Shown here piece after piece: positions 50,041 through 57,762 of a stretch of 64,000 nt of DNA; the stretch's first letter is position 1; the number at the start of each line of letters is the position of its first letter. A program made the position numbers and the translations under genes. The DNA is from Clostridia bacterium. Lineage in GTDB: Bacteria; Bacillota; Clostridia; Oscillospirales; Acutalibacteraceae. The notes below the pieces were generated by a model that was not told the origin of the DNA, did no database searches, and was given only the letters and a program-made list of their open reading frames with translations. The DNA lies in assembly GCA_017516485.1 (NCBI GenBank), contig JAFXCH010000021.1:78757-142756 (forward strand). Direction: 5' to 3'.

Positions 50041-51068
50041 AAGGACTTCACCTCAAAATCTCTCGCAAAGGATTTAACAAGTGCCTTCATAGCTTCCTGC
50101 AGGTTGCTTCCGCAATCAGCATCTTTTGTAAAAATGTTGTCAAGCGTACTTCTGAGCTTCATCATCTCTTCCTGCACGTTTTTAAAATGCACTTTAAACT
50201 CTGCAATATCAGGGTTGCTCATCTGCAGCTGCTTCTGCAGGTCCGCTGCGGTCTGTTGTGCTTTCGCCGCTTCTCTTTCGGCGGCCTGCTTTGCGAGATT
50301 TGCCGCTTCAATTCTGTCGTTTGCTTCGGCAATCTTCTTTTCTATCTGTTCAGACGCTTCTGCTGCGGCCTTCGCTTCTGCTGCGGCCTTGAGTTTATCT
50401 GTCACTTCCTGCGGAATTTCAGGGTTTTCTTTTAATTCCTTGAGCTTTGCCTTCGCCTTTTTCTCGGCTTCTTTGGCTTTTTCATATTTCTCTTTGTAAG
50501 CAACAACATCTTTGCTCAGCGAATCCGCCTGTTCAGAAAGCTGCTGTGCACGCTGAAGCTGATACTCTGCCGCTTTTTCGGCATTTTCCTTTTCAGTCTG
50601 CAAACCTTCAGCAGCATCTGCTCTTGCAATTGCATCGTCACGCTCTTTAATGATTCTCTCAAGCTCTCGTGCAGAGATATCATTCACGTTGTTCTGTTCA
50701 ACAAACTGCTCACGTTCATCCTCGGGGATAGCAAGCAGCTTGAGAGCCTTGGTATACGGCAAATTCATAATCGTTTGTGAATTTGAAACGAACAAACTTT
50801 CCTGACTGTCACCGTATTCTTCATAGAGCTTCATAAAATTGATAGCGGTTGACTGTGAATAGTTGACACGTTCTTTCAGCCAATTGCCCCATTCACCGTG
50901 TGGCAAAAGAGCCTTCGCTTCAGTCAGATATCCACCGATTTCAATGGCGTATTCAAGAGCAATACGCTGAGCCTGCTGTGTTTTGCGTATAATTTTATTG
51001 GCAAGTACCTCAACTTCGTCGTTATGCGACAGCTGCTGTACGGTCTGATTTACGAGTGCGTTTTCCAT
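50037..51068 (-). CDS. DUF3102-like phage protein
   Basis: 343 residues. The first 120 (YAIEIGGYLTEAKALLPHG, EWGNWLKERVNYSQSTAIN, LKLLAIPEDEREQFVE) match DUF3102, often found in phage and plasmid early operons. The rest is a long Ala/Glu/Lys coiled coil (AEKAAEYQLQRAQQLSEQAD) of about 150 residues. It overlaps the PcfJ-like gene by 47 bp. Function not known. Confidence 0.8.
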   Translation of the reverse strand: MENALVNQTVQQLSHNDEVEVLANKIIRKTQQAQRIALEYAIEIGGYLTEAKALLPHGEWGNWLKERVNYSQSTAINFMKLYEEYGDSQESLFVSNSQTIMNLPYTKALKLLAIPEDEREQFVEQNNVNDISARELERIIKERDDAIARADAAEGLQTEKENAEKAAEYQLQRAQQLSEQADSLSKDVVAYKEKYEKAKEAEKKAKAKLKELKENPEIPQEVTDKLKAAAEAKAAAEASEQIEKKIAEANDRIEAANLAKQAAEREAAKAQQTAADLQKQLQMSNPDIAEFKVHFKNVQEEMMKLRSTLDNIFTKDADCGSNLQEAMKALVKSFARDFEVKSL

Positions 51069-52716
51069 TCTTCTTGACATCCTTTCCGATTTTGTTGGTT
51101 TTCAAATATTCGATCCACTTCTTCTCAAAAGATTCAACTTCAGGTGTACGGGCACAATTTCTCAAGCCTCTGTTTTGGCGTACCCTATATGTTTTTTCAT
51201 CAAGCTCAAGAGTAAAGAAAGGCTCATCCGGCTTGTCCGTATGACGAATAAAAAATATTGCCGTATTGCCTTGAGCGTGAGACTTAGCATATGTAGCAAC
51301 GCAATGATGAAGTGTTTTACCTTCTTTTATAAGCTGCGATTCATCCGGACAGACAAATATCATAAGCCCGGTTTCTTCATCAGCAAAAGCAAAAGGTGTG
51401 AGTTTTTCTGCTCTCTTTGCAAATGCTTCAAGCAGCTCCTTTTGCCGCTCAAATTCTGCAAGCTCTACAAGTTGGTCGTGCTTTGCGATAAGATTTTGAG
51501 GATACCTTTCAATAGGTTCTCCCGTTTTCGCAGAGCGTGTTTGCGCCATATTCCAATAGTCGAGCAAAGTTTTTATTTCTATGCGGTTTGTAAAATCGGG
51601 ATATTTTTTCTCTTGTTTTGCAATATAGTTGCATACTTTGACAAGCGATTCGCCGCTGTTCTGCACCTCTCCGTAACGTTGCCCTATTGTTTTTCGAATC
51701 AATGCTACATTATCCGGTGTAACACAGTGATCATATTCTCTGTATAAAACCAAGTCTTCAATCAGCGATAACGAAAGCTTATTTTTTATCGCTCCGAGAT
51801 AGTCCTCTTTTGAAAGCTTCAACATTTCATGCGGTCTGGCTTTTTTGAAATCAAATGCAGTTACATTTGTACTTCCGCGCCAGTTGCTGTAGTTATACCC
51901 TTTTGAGAGACTTGCAGCTTTTAACAGAGCTTCATTGACAAGGCTTGCATGTCCCTGCATTACAAGGTTTTCTATATTCGGGTGTTTTTGCCACAGTCGC
52001 AAATAGCTGACAAGTGATATTTCTTCCGTTTGTGCGAACAATTCCAGCTTGCTGTTCTCACACGACGTACCTATAATCACTTCTTCTCCGAAGGGTAACA
52101 GTGTCTCTTTTTTTACTCTACCAAGACAATCGTCAAATCTCTTGGTCTGCATCCAGCTGCTATATATCTGATAGCTGTTGAAATACCTCCGCTGACCCGA
52201 ACAGCGAATCATCTTTTTACCGTCAGCAATGTAAGCTTCATTACGGTACCAATCGAAAGATATTTTTCCTTTTTTATCTGCCTCTTTGTAAATCTCCCAG
52301 GAAATAATACACACTTTGCTTTCGATATTTTTTACTTCCGTAAAGAGGGCTCTGCCAAGTGAATATGTATTGCGATACATATCTGAAATAGATATAACCC
52401 TTACGGGTGCACCACATTCAGGGCAGAGTGTATTGCTTCCGCTGCTTATATACTCATTGGTTCTTGTGTTAAAAAAGCCATATTTTGTGCGAGACCAATA
52501 ACAGCTACCGCCACTCTTATAATCACAGTAAAAGGATCCTTTGCAGGCTGTGCAATGGCAATGCACAACTTTATTTTTCTGCTGAGTAAGCGGGTCATTT
52601 ATGTAATCGACGCTCATAACAATTGCATTGGTTTCCGCCCAATACTTTTCCGCCATATCTAAAAGCTCTTCCGAAGGAGATGAAGGCAGAATCTCGGCAT
52701 AATTTGTTTCCGGCAT
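51022..52716 (-). CDS. PcfJ-like protein
   Basis: 564 residues. The N-terminal half carries zinc-binding Cys (HCHCTACKGSFYCDYKSGG, TLCPECGAPVRVI). The C-terminal third is the PcfJ domain: GLMIFVCPDESQLIKEGKTL, HHCVATYAKSHAQGNTAIFF, DKPFFTLELDEKTYRVRQ-like. PcfJ was first seen on conjugative plasmid pCF10 and is common next to PcfK in prophages. No confirmed biochemical function. The next gene upstream is PcfK-like, so the pair is kept. Confidence 0.85.
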   Translation of the reverse strand: MPETNYAEILPSSPSEELLDMAEKYWAETNAIVMSVDYINDPLTQQKNKVVHCHCTACKGSFYCDYKSGGSCYWSRTKYGFFNTRTNEYISSGSNTLCPECGAPVRVISISDMYRNTYSLGRALFTEVKNIESKVCIISWEIYKEADKKGKISFDWYRNEAYIADGKKMIRCSGQRRYFNSYQIYSSWMQTKRFDDCLGRVKKETLLPFGEEVIIGTSCENSKLELFAQTEEISLVSYLRLWQKHPNIENLVMQGHASLVNEALLKAASLSKGYNYSNWRGSTNVTAFDFKKARPHEMLKLSKEDYLGAIKNKLSLSLIEDLVLYREYDHCVTPDNVALIRKTIGQRYGEVQNSGESLVKVCNYIAKQEKKYPDFTNRIEIKTLLDYWNMAQTRSAKTGEPIERYPQNLIAKHDQLVELAEFERQKELLEAFAKRAEKLTPFAFADEETGLMIFVCPDESQLIKEGKTLHHCVATYAKSHAQGNTAIFFIRHTDKPDEPFFTLELDEKTYRVRQNRGLRNCARTPEVESFEKKWIEYLKTNKIGKDVKKNGKRTRKSDRTAAVA

Positions 52717-52727
52717 TTCCGCTCACC

Positions 52728-53066
52728 TCACATAAAATCTGCCAGATCAATAAGATCCGGCTGTTTTGCAGGTGTAGAGTCATCAGCGGTCGGAATACCG
52801 TAAAACTCACGGATAATTCCGTCGGCAACACCTGGAGGACAACAACCACTGTTACCGCTTTTATGATTCCGGGCATATTCCTCTATTTTCCGCTCGCACT
52901 TCTCAATTGACATATCCGGGTTGTCCAGGTCCGTACTGACAATATCAGCATTGTGTGCACTCTCGCGACATATTTCTTTGAGCTGCTCGCCGACATACCA
53001 TACTGCGGTACCTTTCTTCCCCTGCTGTTGGGCTTCTATTTTGGAAATAGCATTATCTGTACTCAT
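52728..53066 (-). CDS. PcfK-like protein (family that includes AcrIIA9-type Cas9 inhibitors)
   Basis: 112 residues: KGTAVWYVGEQLKEICRES, MSIEKCERKIEEYARNH, GVADGIIREFYGIPTADDS. Arrangement and motif fit the PcfK-like family that lies beside PcfJ; anti-CRISPR AcrIIA9 was reported from the same family. Whether this copy inhibits Cas9 is unknown. The ATG at 53066 follows AAGGG; a GTG at 53081 is an alternative. Confidence 0.62.
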   Translation of the reverse strand: MSTDNAISKIEAQQQGKKGTAVWYVGEQLKEICRESAHNADIVSTDLDNPDMSIEKCERKIEEYARNHKSGNSGCCPPGVADGIIREFYGIPTADDSTPAKQPDLIDLADFM

Positions 53067-53331
53067 TTTTATTCCCTTCACCTTTCTTTGGATATGATTC
53101 TTCTTTATCCAATATTGCGAGAGCTTTTTCGATGCAGCAAACAGCTATGCCTATTTTGCACTTGCGGTACTTTATGTATATCATTGCAGCAATATAGCCT
53201 ACACGGTCACAGAATCGATTGTAAACTTTTGCCACAGCAGCAACAAACTTATCGTTATTCCATAAAGGTATACCGCATAACACTATCAGTGAACACAGTA
53301 ACAGCACGTTTGCGATTATATAGATTTTCAA
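53053..53331 (-). CDS. Small phage membrane protein
   Basis: 92 residues from a TTG at 53331 (AAAGGA upstream). KIYIIANVLLLCSLIVLCGI is a transmembrane helix, and IGYIAAMIYIKYRKCKIGIA-like sequence is partly hydrophobic. Overlaps the PcfK-like gene start. Function unknown. Confidence 0.65.
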   Translation of the reverse strand: MKIYIIANVLLLCSLIVLCGIPLWNNDKFVAAVAKVYNRFCDRVGYIAAMIYIKYRKCKIGIAVCCIEKALAILDKEESYPKKGEGNKNEYR

Positions 53332-53351
53332 TTTTAAACGTCCTTTCTTTT

Positions 53352-53531
53352 TTACAGTCTTGCAAATTCATCCGGGTGATTTGAGTAATACTCCGAAAAA
53401 GCAGCAGCCATACGCTGCCCCCAAAGAATTGCAAGCCGTTCCTGTTCCTCGGGCGGCAACTCTTTCAGGTTCTCCACTCTTCCGTCCGGATACTCAACCA
53501 TACAGGTGTATGTATACTGTTTTTTCGCCAT
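53352..53531 (-). CDS. Small phage early protein
   Basis: 59 residues: AKKQYTYTCMVEYPDGRVEN, LKELPPEEQERLAILWGQR, AFSEYYSNHPDEF. GAGGTGAGAGCA precedes the ATG at 53531. Similar short proteins occur early in many Firmicute prophages. Unknown function. Confidence 0.7.
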   Translation of the reverse strand: MAKKQYTYTCMVEYPDGRVENLKELPPEEQERLAILWGQRMAAAFSEYYSNHPDEFARL

Positions 53532-53634
53532 TGCTCTCACCTCTTTACATTTGTACTTAAATGGTTGGTTGTCTTATGATTTTTACTTGGTCATTGGTGG
53601 ATTGTGCTTTTGGTCGTTGGGGGGTGTTTTGTAA

Positions 53635-53651
53635 TTTCACGAAATGTGCAA
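53635..53651. promoter_or_regulatory. Outlying repressor operator
   Basis: TTTCACGAAATGTGCAA fits TTTCAC-N5-GTGAAA/GTGCAA, as at the main operators 250 bp away, but lies past the 3' end of the Cro-like gene. Confidence 0.55.
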
Positions 53652-53654
53652 TTT

Positions 53655-53861
53655 TTAGGTAAAAAATAAAGACTGTACTGTAGTCTTGTAATAATCGGCA
53701 AGTGCAATTTTAACATCGTCTCTCGGTATACGCTCACCACTTTCATACATAGATAGTGCTGATATGCTAATGCCCACCGCTTCAGCAACCACCTTAAGTT
53801 CGCGTTTACCTCTTAACTTACTCAAACGCTCACCAATTCTCTGAGGGTTCATTTTAAACAC
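53655..53861 (-). CDS. Cro-like XRE-family HTH regulator
   Basis: 68 residues: IGERLSKLRGKRELKVVAEA, VGISISALSMYESGERIPR, DDVKIALADYYKTTVQSLF, a standard XRE fold. AGGAGG lies eight bases before a GTG at 53861. It is the first leftward gene, divergent from the S24 repressor, the usual Cro position in the lysis-lysogeny switch. Confidence 0.88.
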   Translation of the reverse strand: MFKMNPQRIGERLSKLRGKRELKVVAEAVGISISALSMYESGERIPRDDVKIALADYYKTTVQSLFFT

Positions 53862-53885
53862 TGTTGCAGCCTCCTTTCAATCAAA

Positions 53886-53995
53886 TTTCACATATCGTGC
53901 AATTTGATATTAGCACCAATTTCACGCCGTGTCAAGCATAATTTTACAATTTGTGAAAAAACTTTCTTGACATTTCACACAAAGTGAAATATAAT
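53886..53995. promoter_or_regulatory. Lysogeny switch: operators and repressor promoter
   Basis: Operators of the form TTTCAC-N5-GTGAAA: 53886-53902 (TTTCACATATCGTGCAA), 53942-53958 (TTTTACAATTTGTGAAA), 53973-53989 (TTTCACACAAAGTGAAA) and a weak one near 53920. The rightward promoter is full consensus: TTGACA at 53967-53972, a 17-bp spacer made entirely of the third operator, TATAAT at 53990-53995. The repressor should therefore shut off its own promoter. Confidence 0.85.
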
Positions 53996-54015
53996 GCAAT
54001 TATAGAGGTGATTTT

Positions 54016-54639
54016 ATGGGCTCATTTGGTAATGTTTTGCGCAGGCTTAGAAAACAAGACGGATTAACGCAAACCGAATTAGGTAAAGCTTTAGGTCTTT
54101 CGTACAGTACAATAAGTATGTATGAAAGAGGCGAAAGAGAGCCTGACTTTGAAACGCTTGAAGTCATTGCAGATTATTTTAATGTATCTATGGACTATCT
54201 TCACGCCAAAGAATCAAAAAAAGCTTTCGCTGATAATTATATTCCTGCAACCGCTATGCTTCCAATCTACGGATGTATTCCTGCAGGCCTTCCTGCTCTT
54301 GCAGAAGAGTGTATAGAGGGTTACATGCCAACATCCGTCCCCAATCCGGACGAATATTTTTATCTGAGAGTAAAAGGCAACAGTATGGTTGGTGCAGGTA
54401 TCATTGATGGATGCAAAGTACTTATACATAAGCAAAGCACAGCTGATGACGGTCAGATCGTCGCATGCCGTGTCAATGGTGACGAAGCAACACTCAAACG
54501 CTTTAAACACCACGGCTCCGTTATTCTTCTCAAACCGGAGAACTCTGCTTACGACGAACGCATTGTACCTGCGGAAGATTTTGAAAACGGTTCCGCTCAA
54601 ATTATCGGTGTAGTTAAACAAATTGTAATTGATATGTAA
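54016..54639 (+). CDS. CI-like repressor with S24/LexA-type autocleavage domain
   Basis: 207 residues. HTH: VLRRLRKQDGLTQTELGKALG, LSYSTISMYERGEREP. The S24 domain has the self-cleavage Ala-Gly in IPAGLPALAEE, the nucleophile Ser in VKGNSMVGAGI and the Lys in EATLKRFKHH. DNA damage and RecA should trigger cleavage and prophage induction. GAGGTGATTTT precedes the ATG. Confidence 0.93.
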   Translation: MGSFGNVLRRLRKQDGLTQTELGKALGLSYSTISMYERGEREPDFETLEVIADYFNVSMDYLHAKESKKAFADNYIPATAMLPIYGCIPAGLPALAEECIEGYMPTSVPNPDEYFYLRVKGNSMVGAGIIDGCKVLIHKQSTADDGQIVACRVNGDEATLKRFKHHGSVILLKPENSAYDERIVPAEDFENGSAQIIGVVKQIVIDM

Positions 54640-54644
54640 TTTTT

Positions 54645-54681
54645 GCGTTACTTTTTTACACTTTTCGACATATATATAATG
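54645..54681 (+). promoter_or_regulatory. Candidate ECF promoter, copy D
   Basis: GCGTTACTTTTTT and 30 nt from its start TATAATG, with CGACATAT between, just like copy C. It lies between the repressor and the T5orf172 gene. A small hairpin AGCCC/GGGCT follows at 54683-54701. Confidence 0.45.
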
Positions 54682-54729
54682 AGCCCTTTTATATCGGGCT
54701 GAATTTATCCGAGAAGGGATGTATTAACA

Positions 54730-56040
54730 ATGGCAAAATGTAAAAGATGCGGCGGTGGCGGTCTTTTCCAAAAGCTTAACGCAAACGGACTTTGCAACGA
54801 ATGTGAAGTCGCTGAAATGAGCCGACAAATCTCGGAGCTTTCTTCTCCTGAGTATCAAAATCTCGAATTACTCCGCAGTAAAATTGCGCAGGCACAGAAT
54901 GAACTTGCCCAAGTGAACAAATTAGTAATGGACCAAAAGATGGAATACAACAGTGTTCATAGTGCTGTACAGCAGAAACGCAGTGAATTAATTGAGCTCG
55001 ACGACGAAATACTCCTTCAATCATTCGGACTCTATAAGCCTAAATTTGATTTTGTAACTGTTGAAAAATATAAACTTGCACTCGACCAGGTCCGTGAGCA
55101 GCAAAAAGCAATGATTAAAAATCAGACCGCTGTTACAGGTGTACAAACCTGGCAGGTAAACGGCAGTGCCGCTCAAGGCAAGAAAATGGTTAACGATATG
55201 CAGAAGCTCTTACTCAGAGCTTTCAATACCGAATGTGATGAGCTTGTTGCCAAGGTAAAATATAGCAACCTCGAAGCAAGCGTGAAACGAATTCAAACCT
55301 CCTGCGATGCAATAAGCAAGCTCGGTAAAATAATGCAGATTTCCATATCCCCCGCTTATATGAATCTGAAAATACAGGAGATTTACATAGCCTTTGAATA
55401 CGCTCAAGCAAAGCAAAAGGAAAAAGAAGAGCAAAAAGAACTTCGTGCACAAATGAGAGAAGAAGCTAAACTTCAAAAAGAGCTTGAAGCAGAGAGGCAA
55501 AAACTCATCAAAGAACAAACTCATTACGCTAATATGATTGCTAAACTCAAGGTACAATTATCCACTGACCCTGATAATACCGCCGCTCAAGCGAAACTCG
55601 CTGAATACGAGGTACAATATGCCGAAACTGAAAAAGGCATCGCCGATGTTGATTACCGTGCCGCCAACCAAAGAGCGGGATATGTTTATATTATTTCAAA
55701 CATCGGATCATTCGGTGAAGGCGTATATAAAATCGGCATGACACGCCGCCTTGATCCTACTGAGAGAGTTGATGAACTTGGTGACGCTTCCGTTCCGTTT
55801 GATTTTGATATACATGCTATGATTTTTTCAGAAGATGCACCTGCTCTTGAAGCGTCCTTGCACAAAGCATTTGAAAATAAAAAGCTCAATTTGGTGAATC
55901 ACCGCCGTGAGTTTTTCAAAGTAACTCTTGATGAAATCAAAGCAGAGGTTCGGAAAAGCCACGACAAAACCGTTGAATTTATTGACACGGCAGAAGCTGA
56001 ACAATTCAGAGTAAGCCAAAAAATGAGAAATATCAACTAA
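54730..56040 (+). CDS. DUF4041/T5orf172 (GIY-YIG-like) protein
   Basis: 436 residues. Residues 3-30 are a zinc ribbon (CKRCGGGGLFQKLNANGLC). Residues 40-320 are coiled coil. The DUF4041 region leads into the C-terminal T5orf172 domain, a GIY-YIG relative: AGYVYIISNIGSFGEGVYKI, GMTRRLDPTERVDELGDAS, HKAFENKKLNLVNHRREFF. Such genes sit in lysogeny modules and may act in phage-phage exclusion, but no mechanism is established. It lies between repressor and integrase, expressed in the lysogen. Confidence 0.85.
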   Translation: MAKCKRCGGGGLFQKLNANGLCNECEVAEMSRQISELSSPEYQNLELLRSKIAQAQNELAQVNKLVMDQKMEYNSVHSAVQQKRSELIELDDEILLQSFGLYKPKFDFVTVEKYKLALDQVREQQKAMIKNQTAVTGVQTWQVNGSAAQGKKMVNDMQKLLLRAFNTECDELVAKVKYSNLEASVKRIQTSCDAISKLGKIMQISISPAYMNLKIQEIYIAFEYAQAKQKEKEEQKELRAQMREEAKLQKELEAERQKLIKEQTHYANMIAKLKVQLSTDPDNTAAQAKLAEYEVQYAETEKGIADVDYRAANQRAGYVYIISNIGSFGEGVYKIGMTRRLDPTERVDELGDASVPFDFDIHAMIFSEDAPALEASLHKAFENKKLNLVNHRREFFKVTLDEIKAEVRKSHDKTVEFIDTAEAEQFRVSQKMRNIN

Positions 56041-56050
56041 AATAAAAAAG

Positions 56051-56077
56051 CTCCCCGGTGCTACCAACACCGGCGAG
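56051..56077. repeat. Hairpin after the T5orf172 gene
   Basis: GCTCCCCGGTG and CACCGGCGAGC pair with a 7-nt loop. U-run only on the minus strand (T6), so it could act leftward; its effect on the plus-strand gene is uncertain. Confidence 0.6.
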
Positions 56078-56141
56078 CGTAAAGCACAATCCGCCAACGA
56101 CCAAGTAAAGCAGACTGCAATATTATTTTAGCACTCTGCTT

Positions 56142-56161
56142 AAGGTTTTGCAACCTTTTTT
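56142..56161 (+). terminator. Terminator before the integrase gene
   Basis: AAGGTT-TTGC-AACCTT followed by T-run to 56161, nested inside a larger CTGCTT/AAGCAG pairing. It separates the integrase from the T5orf172 gene. Confidence 0.7.
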
Positions 56162-56225
56162 ACAAGCAGGGTGATATTTTTTGCAAAAAATCGCCCTTAC
56201 AGGAATAAATAATAGGGGTGATACT

Positions 56226-57647
56226 ATGAAAACAGCTGCAGCTTACATCCGTGTATCTGATGAACGACAGGACGAATATTCTCCCGATTCTCAGCTCAAG
56301 CTCATAAACGAATACGCAAAAAAGAACGGTTACTATGTGCCGCAGGAGCTTGTATTCTACGATGACGGTATCTCAGCCAAGACTGCAAAAAAGCGACCCG
56401 AATTTAACCGTATGATCGCATTCGCAAAAGAAAAAAGCTCTCCGTTTGAAGCAATACTCGTCTGGAAGTTCAGTCGATTTGCACGCAACCAGGAAGAGAG
56501 CATTGTATACAAAAACATTCTCCGAAAAAAAGGAGTGCAGGTTATCAGCATATCTGAACCGATAATCGATTCCCCTTTTGGCGAACTCATTGAGCGTATC
56601 ATTGAATGGATGGATGAATATTACCTTATCAACCTCTCTGCCGAGGTAAAAAGAGGTATGCTCGAAAAAGCAAGCCGAGGCGAAGCTATGTGTGCCCCTG
56701 CAATCGGCTACGACCTTGTCGGTAAGAAATACATACCAAACGAACAAGCTGTTCATGTGCGGCAAATATTCAACGACTACCTCAACGGTATGACTCTGCG
56801 GCAAATTGCTCAGAAGCACGCTGCTGCAGGTCTCAAGACACGTAGAGGCAATCCTATAGAATCCAGAGGCGTACAATACATATTATACAACCCTGTATAT
56901 ATCGGTAAAATCCGTTGGTCTACCGGTGATAAAACATTTGCCAAAAGTCGCAATTTCGACGACCCGAGTATTCTCACGGTAGACGGTGAGCATGAGCCGC
57001 TCATAGATATGGACACGTGGAATGCTGTACAGGAAAAGCTTCAAAAGAAAAAGCAAATGTACGGCAAGTATCAGCGACCGGACCAGCCCTGTGAATGGAT
57101 GCTCAAAGGTATTATGAAATGCGGCACCTGTGGTGCTTCACTTGTCCGCTCACAAGAAAACTATATTCAGTGCCACCAATACAGTAAAGGCCGCGACTGC
57201 ACTGTTTCTCATTGCATCAGCATAAAGAAGTTGGATGAAATCATAATCGAAGCTTTACAAGACTGCATCCGCACTTGCAATTTCAATATCGAGCAACGTG
57301 AAGAACCACACGATGTTATAGATTACACGGCTCTGATAAAGCGTGAGCAGGCAAAACTTGAAAGAGCAAAAGAAGCTTACCTCGCAGGCATTGATACAGT
57401 CGAAGAATACAAAGCCAATAAAAACGCTGTCACTAAGGCCATTGCCGCTATCGAAAAGCAACGTACCGAAAACACAGCGAAAAAGGTTGACCTTAAGGAG
57501 TTCTCTAAAAAGGTTGAAGAGGTGTTGCAAACAGTCACCTCCTCTACCGCCACAACTCAAGCGAAAAACGAAGCTCTCCGCTCAATTCTATCCAGGATTA
57601 CCTTCCATAAACCACAGAATTCCTTCACTTTATTTTTTTACACTTGA
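56226..57647 (+). CDS. Large serine recombinase (prophage integrase)
   Basis: 473 residues. Catalytic domain with the nucleophile Ser in AAAYIRVSDERQDEYSPDSQ, FYDDGISAKTAKKRPEFNR, LVWKFSRFARNQEES. The recombinase domain follows (IGYDLVGKKYIPNEQ, MTLRQIAQKHAAAGLKTRRG), then the zinc-ribbon domain with GIMKCGTCGASLVRSQEN and a coiled coil (REQAKLERAKEAYLAGID). It would carry out integration into and, with a directionality factor, excision from cotJC. AGGGGTGAT precedes the ATG. Its stop is only 4 bp from the attP arm. Confidence 0.95.
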   Translation: MKTAAAYIRVSDERQDEYSPDSQLKLINEYAKKNGYYVPQELVFYDDGISAKTAKKRPEFNRMIAFAKEKSSPFEAILVWKFSRFARNQEESIVYKNILRKKGVQVISISEPIIDSPFGELIERIIEWMDEYYLINLSAEVKRGMLEKASRGEAMCAPAIGYDLVGKKYIPNEQAVHVRQIFNDYLNGMTLRQIAQKHAAAGLKTRRGNPIESRGVQYILYNPVYIGKIRWSTGDKTFAKSRNFDDPSILTVDGEHEPLIDMDTWNAVQEKLQKKKQMYGKYQRPDQPCEWMLKGIMKCGTCGASLVRSQENYIQCHQYSKGRDCTVSHCISIKKLDEIIIEALQDCIRTCNFNIEQREEPHDVIDYTALIKREQAKLERAKEAYLAGIDTVEEYKANKNAVTKAIAAIEKQRTENTAKKVDLKEFSKKVEEVLQTVTSSTATTQAKNEALRSILSRITFHKPQNSFTLFFYT

Positions 57648-57651
57648 TTTA

Positions 57652-57675
57652 TCACTTGTTACCATTCAGCCCGCC
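57652..57675. other. Right attachment site (attP half-arm plus core)
   Basis: TCACTTGTTAC (57652-57662), eight bases, then core CCGCC (57671-57675). It faces the left arm GTAAAAAGTGA across the circular phage junction, giving an imperfect palindrome with CC at its centre. Confidence 0.82.
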
Positions 57676-57762
57676 GAACTGAGTTATAATTACCTGTGCA
57701 AGCTTTGCGTTAGGTGTTGCAACCTTAACGGGATACTGGAGCTTTTTTTCGTACAAAAACAT
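57652..57762 (-). pseudogene. cotJC: cotJC 5' part, truncated by the prophage
   Basis: The minus strand starts ATG at 57762 (overlapping the cotJB stop as ATGA) and reads MFLYEKKLQYPVKVATPNAK, then LAQVIITQFGG, the typical CotJC N-terminus. After Gly-Gly the frame enters phage DNA, reads LNGNK and stops. The remaining 172 codons are at 23273-23791. Only a 36-residue stub can be made in the lysogen. Confidence 0.92.

Larger units (their letters stand above)
23790..57675. mobile_element. Integrated siphovirus prophage inserted in cotJC
   Basis: About 33.9 kb between two copies of CCGCC (23790-23794 and 57671-57675). Left of it lies the 3' part of cotJC, right of it the 5' part followed by cotJB and cotJA. 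It holds an intact-looking serine integrase, S24 repressor and Cro-like gene, replication and early genes, both terminase subunits, portal, minor head protein, scaffold, major capsid, connectors, tail tube, tail chaperones, tape measure, tail tip/receptor proteins, endolysin and holin, all in canonical order. Cargo at the left end includes an ECF sigma factor unit. Gene content and the tape measure protein indicate a long non-contractile tail. Confidence 0.93.

Noticed and set aside
53591-53788. 65-residue minus-strand frame opposite in phase to the Cro-like gene
   Set aside because: It overlaps the HTH gene in another frame and has no start signal.
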